Below, piece by piece: positions 3,950 to 8,160 of a DNA stretch of 8,160 nucleotides. This stretch comes from Cellvibrionales bacterium (GTDB taxonomy: Bacteria > Pseudomonadota > Gammaproteobacteria > Pseudomonadales > JAHEGP01): the NCBI GenBank assembly GCA_024645065.1, contig JAHEGP010000140.1, positions 1 to 8,160 of the forward strand. The letters run 5' to 3'. The notes beneath the pieces were generated by a model. It did not search any database, was not told the origin of the DNA, and saw only the letters and a program-made list of their open reading frames with translations. Each line of letters begins with the position of its first letter. Positions within the stretch are counted from its first letter, which is position 1. A program made the translations under genes and the position numbers.

Positions 3950-6022
3950 GTGGTGAATTATGTGGATAAGGAATTGAGCTGGCTCTCGTTCAACGAGCGA
4001 GTCCTGCAGGAGGCGGAAAACCCCTCGACACCTTTGGTGCAGCGAGTCAGATTCCTCGGCATCTACTCTAGCAACCGGGACGAATTCTACCGGGTGAGGG
4101 TCGCTGATGTCCGGCGCCTCGCCAATCTGACCTCGGGCGGCAAAAAACAGCAATACGACGATCTGCTCAATCGCATTAACCAGCGCGTGCTAAAAATGCA
4201 AAAGCGGTTCGACGATTGCTACCGCCAGATCATGCAGGACCTTGCCAGCAATCATATCTACCTGATCGATGAGACCCAGCTCACGGAGGCGCAGCTAGCC
4301 TACGTGGTGGACTACTTCAATCACCATATCGTCAACTACCTCGACCCGTTTTTCATTGACGAATTTGCCGAGCTGCCCACGCTCAATGACGCCTCTATCT
4401 ATTTCGCTGTAGAGCTGCGACTGAGCGACGACAGTATGCGCTATGCCGCCGTGGCGATACCGAGCAATCGCTTGCCACGCTTCATCAAAATCCCGCCGCG
4501 CAAGGGCAAGCGTGAAACGGTGTTTATCGTGCTCGACAATATCATTCGGACCTGCCTGAGGTCCATTTTCCGAGGCCTTCTCGATATCCAGAGTGCCCAG
4601 GCGTACACGTTCAAGATCAGCCGCGACGCCGAACTCGAGCTCGGTGAGGGCATAACCCAGAACCACATCGACCGTGTCTCCAGTAGCCTGCGCCGGCGCA
4701 ATCAAGCTGACGCCGTGAGGTTTGTCCACGATCGTGCCATGCCGGATGAACTGGTGGGCATGATTACGCGCAAGCTGAAAATGGGCAAATACGATAGTTA
4801 TACCCCCGGGGGGCGTTACCACAACGCCAAGGACTTCATCAGCTTCCCCAATGTCGGGCCTGCGCGTTTTTTGTATCCGCCGCTAAAGCCGATCAAATTC
4901 CAGACCCACGGCCGGGATATCTTTCAGGCCATTCAAGTTCGCGACATAATGCTGTATTACCCCTATCACGATTTTCATACCGTGATAGACCTGCTCTGCA
5001 CCGCGGCGATCGACCCGCAGGTAAAATCGATTCATATCTCGCTGTACCGGGTGGCCTCAGACTCTTTGGTTGCGGCGGCATTGATCAATGCCGTGCGCAA
5101 CCGCAAGGAAGTGACTGCGGTGGTAGAATTGCAGGCCCGCTTCGACGAGCAAGCCAACATCAGTTGGGCCCAGAAACTGACCGCTGCCGGCGTCAACGTC
5201 ATCTTCGGCGTACCAGGCCTCAAGGTACACTCCAAAATTATCTCAATCGTGCGCCAGGAAGCGGGAACGACGCGTTACTACAGCCATGTGGGAACGGGCA
5301 ACTTTAACGAAAAGACGGCCAACCTGTATTGCGATATCAGCCTGTTCACCGCCAACCAGGAAATAGGTCGCGATATAGCCAACGTGTTCGACTTTATCAA
5401 ACACAATTACAAGCGCCACCACTTCAAGCGCATTAGCGTATCGCCCTACAACAACAGGCCGACATTGGTCGATGCAATTGATCGCGAGATTGGCTGGGCC
5501 CGTCAGGGCAAGGCGGCAAAGATACAGCTCAAGTGCAATAACCTGGTCGACACTGAAGTCGTCAACAAACTCTACGAGGCAAGCGCCGCGGGAGTCGAAG
5601 TGCAACTTATCATCCGCAGCATGTGTACCCTGATACCGGAACAACCCGGGCTCAGCGAAAACATCAAGGCGATCAGTATCGTTGACAAATACCTTGAGCA
5701 CGCCCGCATTTATATATTTCGCAACGATGGCAATCCAGAGTACCTGATATCGTCCGCCGACCTGATGACTCGCAATCTCGACTACCGGGTAGAGGTTACC
5801 TGCCCGATTTACGACCCGGGACACCAGGACTTTTTGCAGCAACTATTCGATATCCAGTGGCGGGATAATGTCAAAGCCCGCTCGCTGGCAAACGGGCAGT
5901 CAAATCAACTCGCGAACCAGGAACGCAAGCGCAAGGTTCGCAGCCAGGATGCCCTGAAGGGATTTATCGCCCGGCAAAACTATCAGAATGAGGTTCAAAT
6001 GCCAGAGGAGACCGACGGCTAG
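3950..6022 (+). CDS. ppk1: Polyphosphate kinase PPK1 (GTG start)
   Basis: PPK1 polymerises the gamma-phosphate of ATP into polyphosphate through an autophosphorylated histidine, at the inner face of the membrane. From GTG 3950 the product is 690 residues (E. coli 688). KELSWLSFNERVLQEA (7-22) opens the N domain and IYSSNRDEFY (38-47) holds N42, matching E. coli N45. RYDS..PGGRYHN and FPNVGPA mark the H domain. The C1 and C2 domains are phospholipase-D-like: R367 (LYRVASDS) and R397 (LQARFDEQANI) match R375 and R405. H427 (GLKVHSK) is the phosphorylated histidine (E. coli H435), H446 (YSHVGTGNFNEKTA) matches H454, and H584 (DKYLEHARIYIF) matches H592. All known catalytic residues are therefore present. 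A TTG at 3923 would add nine residues but overlaps the ribosome binding site. ppk1 is divergent from ppx, unlike E. coli where ppk and ppx are co-transcribed. Confidence 0.96.
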   Translation: MVNYVDKELSWLSFNERVLQEAENPSTPLVQRVRFLGIYSSNRDEFYRVRVADVRRLANLTSGGKKQQYDDLLNRINQRVLKMQKRFDDCYRQIMQDLASNHIYLIDETQLTEAQLAYVVDYFNHHIVNYLDPFFIDEFAELPTLNDASIYFAVELRLSDDSMRYAAVAIPSNRLPRFIKIPPRKGKRETVFIVLDNIIRTCLRSIFRGLLDIQSAQAYTFKISRDAELELGEGITQNHIDRVSSSLRRRNQADAVRFVHDRAMPDELVGMITRKLKMGKYDSYTPGGRYHNAKDFISFPNVGPARFLYPPLKPIKFQTHGRDIFQAIQVRDIMLYYPYHDFHTVIDLLCTAAIDPQVKSIHISLYRVASDSLVAAALINAVRNRKEVTAVVELQARFDEQANISWAQKLTAAGVNVIFGVPGLKVHSKIISIVRQEAGTTRYYSHVGTGNFNEKTANLYCDISLFTANQEIGRDIANVFDFIKHNYKRHHFKRISVSPYNNRPTLVDAIDREIGWARQGKAAKIQLKCNNLVDTEVVNKLYEASAAGVEVQLIIRSMCTLIPEQPGLSENIKAISIVDKYLEHARIYIFRNDGNPEYLISSADLMTRNLDYRVEVTCPIYDPGHQDFLQQLFDIQWRDNVKARSLANGQSNQLANQERKRKVRSQDALKGFIARQNYQNEVQMPEETDG

Positions 6023-6029
6023 CAAAGAC

Positions 6030-6055
6030 CCCCGCCGGGCTTTTACCCGGCGGGG
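6030..6055. terminator. GC-rich hairpin between ppk1 and the histidine phosphatase gene
   Basis: CCCCGCCGGG (6030-6039) and CCCGGCGGGG (6046-6055) form a perfect ten-pair stem around a six-base loop, seven bases after the ppk1 stop codon. No U-tract follows on the plus strand. On the minus strand the stem is followed by a weak TCTTT (6028-6024 region). It probably stops or slows transcription from both convergent genes, but lacks the full intrinsic-terminator form for ppk1. Confidence 0.55.
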
Positions 6056-6103
6056 CGGCCAGAGGCGATTGAACAGGTCCTCCCTGCCTTGTCACTCAGT
6101 CAT

Positions 6104-6598
6104 TCAAGCGTTTTTGAGTATTTTCGGGGAGATCAGTTTTTTGATTACCCCTTTCTCCTGGGAAAACATCAGCCAGCTGTCAACATCTATGTCAAGCTGG
6201 CAGTAGGCACCGGTTGGGAATTTCTCCAGATTTGTGCCGCTGTACCACTCAATCAGGTCATGCAGGGCAGGATTGTGCCCGACCAGCGTGAGTTCGTCTT
6301 CACTGCGTTGGGTTAACCAATCCAATAGTTGTCGATAGTCAAACGTGTAGAGTTCATCGCTGTAGATGATCTGTGCCTTATCTAACCCGAGTGCATCAAA
6401 AATTTCGTCGATGGTCTGTCGGGCCCTGACCGCAGAACTGCTGAAGACGGAGTTGCCCGCCCAACCCGCCGCCAGACTGGCATGGGCAATCAGCACCGCA
6501 TCCTTCAGTCCCCGCTTTTTTAATGGTCTCTCCTTATCGCCAAGCAACGGGTCTTTCCAGCTTGACTTGCCATGGCGGAAGATGTGCAGCGTTTTCAT
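6104..6598 (-). CDS. SixA-like histidine phosphatase (RHG family)
   Basis: This 164-residue cytoplasmic protein belongs to the histidine phosphatase (phosphoglycerate-mutase-like) superfamily, small SixA-type branch (COG2062). The catalytic RHG lies at 8-10 in HIFRHGKSSW, where H9 would be the phosphorylated nucleophile. R60 in SSSAVRARQT, E82 in SDELY and H108 in LVGHNP complete the active site. E. coli SixA (161 residues) removes phosphate from phosphohistidine in HPt or PTS proteins. This protein is of the RHGKSSW subtype, whose substrate is not established, so I give no gene symbol. The start is well supported by AAGGAG at 6613-6608, nine bases upstream. It is convergent with ppk1, whose enzyme works through phosphohistidine, and lies 95 bases downstream of the MAPEG gene on the same strand, possibly in one operon. 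Confidence 0.85.
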   Translation of the reverse strand: MKTLHIFRHGKSSWKDPLLGDKERPLKKRGLKDAVLIAHASLAAGWAGNSVFSSSAVRARQTIDEIFDALGLDKAQIIYSDELYTFDYRQLLDWLTQRSEDELTLVGHNPALHDLIEWYSGTNLEKFPTGAYCQLDIDVDSWLMFSQEKGVIKKLISPKILKNA

Positions 6599-6693
6599 CG
6601 GGGGGAACTCCTTGGTGGAACGAGGGTGGGTTCAGTCAACCACTGCCTGGCACTGCAACGCGCGGTCAAAAAACCCGGCGCCATCTGGATTGG

Positions 6694-7107
6694 TCAGGCA
6701 AATAGCGCCCGGGCCAACATTACCCAGAGCGTGATGCACGAAAGCGCATACACTCCGAAACGGTGGTTGACATTGTTATAGCTACATTGAATGACACTGT
6801 GAATCACGCGCAACGCGACAAAGATCCAGGCACAAGTCAGATGCATGCTGTCGGTTTGCTGAACCAGTACCAGATAAATGCAAACAACGTAAAAAAGCAG
6901 CGGAATTTCGAACAGGTTCTGGAAATTGTAACCGGAGTTAGCCGCCGCAGGGGGTAGCAAGTCGTAGAGCTGTTTGGGTGTCGCCATATCCTGGGCGTTT
7001 ACTCGATTCGCCAGGATATATCGAAAGCGGGTAATAAACATCCAAAACCATACCGCAAATGTCAGGCAGACCATTGCCAATACCGGTGACAGCAAACTTG
7101 TATCCAT
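6694..7107 (-). CDS. MAPEG-family integral membrane protein
   Basis: The 137-residue protein has four predicted membrane segments at about residues 7-27, 67-84, 89-108 and 117-136, the topology and size of the MAPEG family (membrane-associated proteins in eicosanoid and glutathione metabolism). The family signature appears as NFQNLFEIPLLFY (61-73), joining the first loop to the second helix. Eukaryotic members include microsomal glutathione transferases and prostaglandin synthases; bacterial members like this are mostly uncharacterised, so no substrate is assigned. The ATG at 7107 has GGGAG about nine bases upstream. The histidine phosphatase gene follows after 95 bases on the same strand, so co-transcription is possible but not tight. 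It is divergent from the pilin-like gene. Confidence 0.85.
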   Translation of the reverse strand: MDTSLLSPVLAMVCLTFAVWFWMFITRFRYILANRVNAQDMATPKQLYDLLPPAAANSGYNFQNLFEIPLLFYVVCIYLVLVQQTDSMHLTCAWIFVALRVIHSVIQCSYNNVNHRFGVYALSCITLWVMLARALFA

Positions 7108-7147
7108 CGCCTAATGCTCCCGAGGGCGTTATGGGTTTACAGCGCTC

Positions 7148-7191
7148 AGCATACAATGAGCCCCCCCGATATCGCCAGCACTGAATGTCAA
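7148..7191 (-). promoter_or_regulatory. Weak promoter candidates upstream of the MAPEG gene
   Basis: On the minus strand a perfect TTGACA (7191-7186) lacks a matching -10 at 16-18 bases; the nearest, TATCGG, is 14 bases away. TATGCT (7153-7148) could be a -10 with TGGCGA (7177-7172) as a poor -35, 18 bases apart. A run of seven G (7167-7161, minus strand) would lie in that spacer. Neither arrangement is convincing. Confidence 0.25.
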
Positions 7192-7292
7192 CACCCCTGA
7201 AACTGAATCAAAAACACGCCCCCCGGAGCCTGCGATAGCGCCTTCCCGGGCAGGCATTCCAAATGGCGACGAAATCTGGCGAATTGTCTTGT

Positions 7293-7312
7293 CTGGCCTA
7301 TATTTAGGCCAG
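7293..7312. promoter_or_regulatory. Perfect inverted repeat upstream of the pilin-like operon, candidate operator
   Basis: CTGGCCTA (7293-7300) and TAGGCCAG (7305-7312) are exact reverse complements around TATT, 31 bases before the start codon at 7344. The hexamer TATATT (7299-7304), a five-of-six match to a -10 element, lies across the centre, and TACTAT (7321-7326) is another -10-like site just downstream. A dimeric regulator bound here would block initiation. If transcribed, it could instead form a hairpin in the leader. Confidence 0.5.
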
Positions 7313-7343
7313 CGCAATCCTACTATTTGCCACGGAAAGTGTG

Positions 7344-7880
7344 ATGAGGTTCAAGTTTTTCCTGCCGCTTTTATTCGCCATGATTCTGCCGCTAGCAGGC
7401 AATTCAGCCACCGACGGGCGCCCCGGCTTGCATTCCAGCGGCCAGATTTTCATACGCCTGCAATTTAACCAGGGCGTGCAGGTCAGCAACCTCAGGGACA
7501 TCGAGTTGGTGATCGACGACGATATGCTGATGAACGGCATAGAGACCGTACAGGAATTTTGCGTAAGGGGCAGCGGGAGCGGGTATTACCGACTGGTTGC
7601 CCACAGTGATCAGGGGGGCAGCACACCGTTTTCTCTGCACGGCAATCGTGGTGAAAACGTCAATTTCAACCTGTATTTCAATGGCGATTTGCGCAGCAAC
7701 CTGCTCGAACCGATGACGCCGGGTATTCCTTCGAAAAACTATCAAGTGCAAAGCAACGGTGTCAATTGTCATGGCCAGGACAATGCCGCAATTGCGATCC
7801 AGATACCCGCACACCAATTGCGTGCCAGGACCGCCCGGGAATTTTCCGGCTACCTCAATCTAACAGTGGCTATTGAATGA
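7344..7880 (+). CDS. Secreted pilin-like subunit of a putative chaperone-usher system
   Basis: The 178-residue product begins with a classic signal peptide (MRFKFFLPLLFAMILPLAGN, cleavage likely after A22). The mature part is predicted to be beta-rich, and two cysteines, C73 (QEFCVRG) and C142 (GVNCHGQDN), could form a disulfide. GQIFIRLQFNQGVQVSN (33-49) alternates hydrophobic and polar residues as a donor strand or first strand would. The end, REFSGYLNLTVAIE (165-178), resembles the last strand of spore-coat-U/fimbrial subunit domains. I infer a pilin-like role from these traits and from the chaperone gene right after it; I do not recognise a named family. The start is ATG 7344, with GGAAAG at 7334-7339; the GTG at 7341 is too close to that site. 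It is the first gene of an operon leaving the window. Confidence 0.65.
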   Translation: MRFKFFLPLLFAMILPLAGNSATDGRPGLHSSGQIFIRLQFNQGVQVSNLRDIELVIDDDMLMNGIETVQEFCVRGSGSGYYRLVAHSDQGGSTPFSLHGNRGENVNFNLYFNGDLRSNLLEPMTPGIPSKNYQVQSNGVNCHGQDNAAIAIQIPAHQLRARTAREFSGYLNLTVAIE

Positions 7881-7900
7881 ACCCAACAGGGCTACCCGTC

Positions 7901-8160
7901 ATGAAGTTCTCAACCCGTCTTTTTATCGCCTGTTGCATGATCGCGATGTTCAACTGCGCAAACGCCGGCATACTACTGGACAAGTCGATCGTCGAGTTTA
8001 CCGCCGGCGAGGCACCTCGCAAGGACATTTGGGTTATCAACGATGACACCGAAAACGCGTACGTGAAGATCCAGGTACTGGAGGTCAGGAATGCCGGCAC
8101 CGAGCAGGAAACCCGCGAGGAAATCACGGACCCCGATCTCATCAGTTTCGTTGCGACCCC
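7901..8160 (+). CDS. PapD-like periplasmic pilus chaperone, N-terminal part (runs off right edge)
   Basis: Eighty-six codons are visible. A signal peptide, MKFSTRLFIACCMIAMFNCANA, is followed by GILLDKSIVEFTAGEAPR (23-40) and KDIWVINDDTENAYVKIQVLEV (41-62). This matches the first strands of the immunoglobulin-like N-terminal domain of PapD-type chaperones, including the VxN turn and the following YVKIQV strand. Such proteins fold pilus subunits by donating a strand and hand them to an outer-membrane usher. ATG 7901 has AGGG at 7888-7891 nine bases upstream. An in-frame ATG at 7877 overlaps the pilin-like stop codon (ATGA) and would add eight residues, but gives a less typical signal peptide. 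The close spacing implies co-transcription. An usher gene would be expected downstream. Confidence 0.75.
   Translation, partial: MKFSTRLFIACCMIAMFNCANAGILLDKSIVEFTAGEAPRKDIWVINDDTENAYVKIQVLEVRNAGTEQETREEITDPDLISFVAT

Noticed and set aside
6366..6734. Plus-strand frame of about 122 codons opposite the histidine phosphatase start
   Set aside because: It runs antisense through the conserved RHG and SSSAVRARQT codons, and no domain or ribosome binding site supports it.

Overview
The window looks like chromosomal DNA from a gammaproteobacterium, probably a marine or environmental lineage. This rests on how closely PurE, QueD, Ppx and PPK1 resemble gammaproteobacterial versions recalled from memory, on the Val-Asp tRNA pair with encoded CCA ends, and on moderately GC-rich coding DNA. 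No insertion sequence, CRISPR array, integrase or phage gene was found. Most of the window is housekeeping; the accessory-looking part is the right end.

Layout. Positions 1-145 (minus) hold the first 48 codons of purE. Positions 146-655 carry no gene, but contain two back-to-back perfect tandem duplications in the purE leader, a third short duplication, and a strong hairpin with a U-tract that could end a plus-strand small RNA. A small VOC (glyoxalase-fold) gene follows at 656-1024 (+). A tRNA-Val(UAC) - tRNA-Asp(GUC) operon lies on the minus strand (1319-1130) behind a near-consensus promoter with a GC-rich discriminator. queD (1502-1858, +) makes a queuosine precursor. The gap at 1859-2250, between convergent queD and ppx, is unusual: it has DnaA-box-like nonamers, an AT-rich block, a perfect 21-bp palindrome and a long hairpin.

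The centre is polyphosphate metabolism. ppx (3807-2251, -) and ppk1 (3950-6022, +) are divergently transcribed from a shared 142-bp region with an inverted repeat and plausible promoters. PPK1 builds polyphosphate through a phosphohistidine intermediate and Ppx degrades it. Downstream, in the opposite orientation, are a SixA-like histidine phosphatase (6598-6104, -) and, upstream of that on the same strand, a MAPEG-family membrane protein (7107-6694, -). A GC-rich hairpin separates ppk1 from the phosphatase gene.

At the right edge a new plus-strand operon begins. A secreted pilin-like subunit (7344-7880) is followed closely by the start of a PapD-like periplasmic chaperone (7901 to beyond the edge), which suggests a divergent chaperone-usher surface fibre. 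A perfect 8-bp-arm inverted repeat just upstream of the first gene is a candidate operator. Along with the oriC-like gap, this operon is the best candidate for something not well described.
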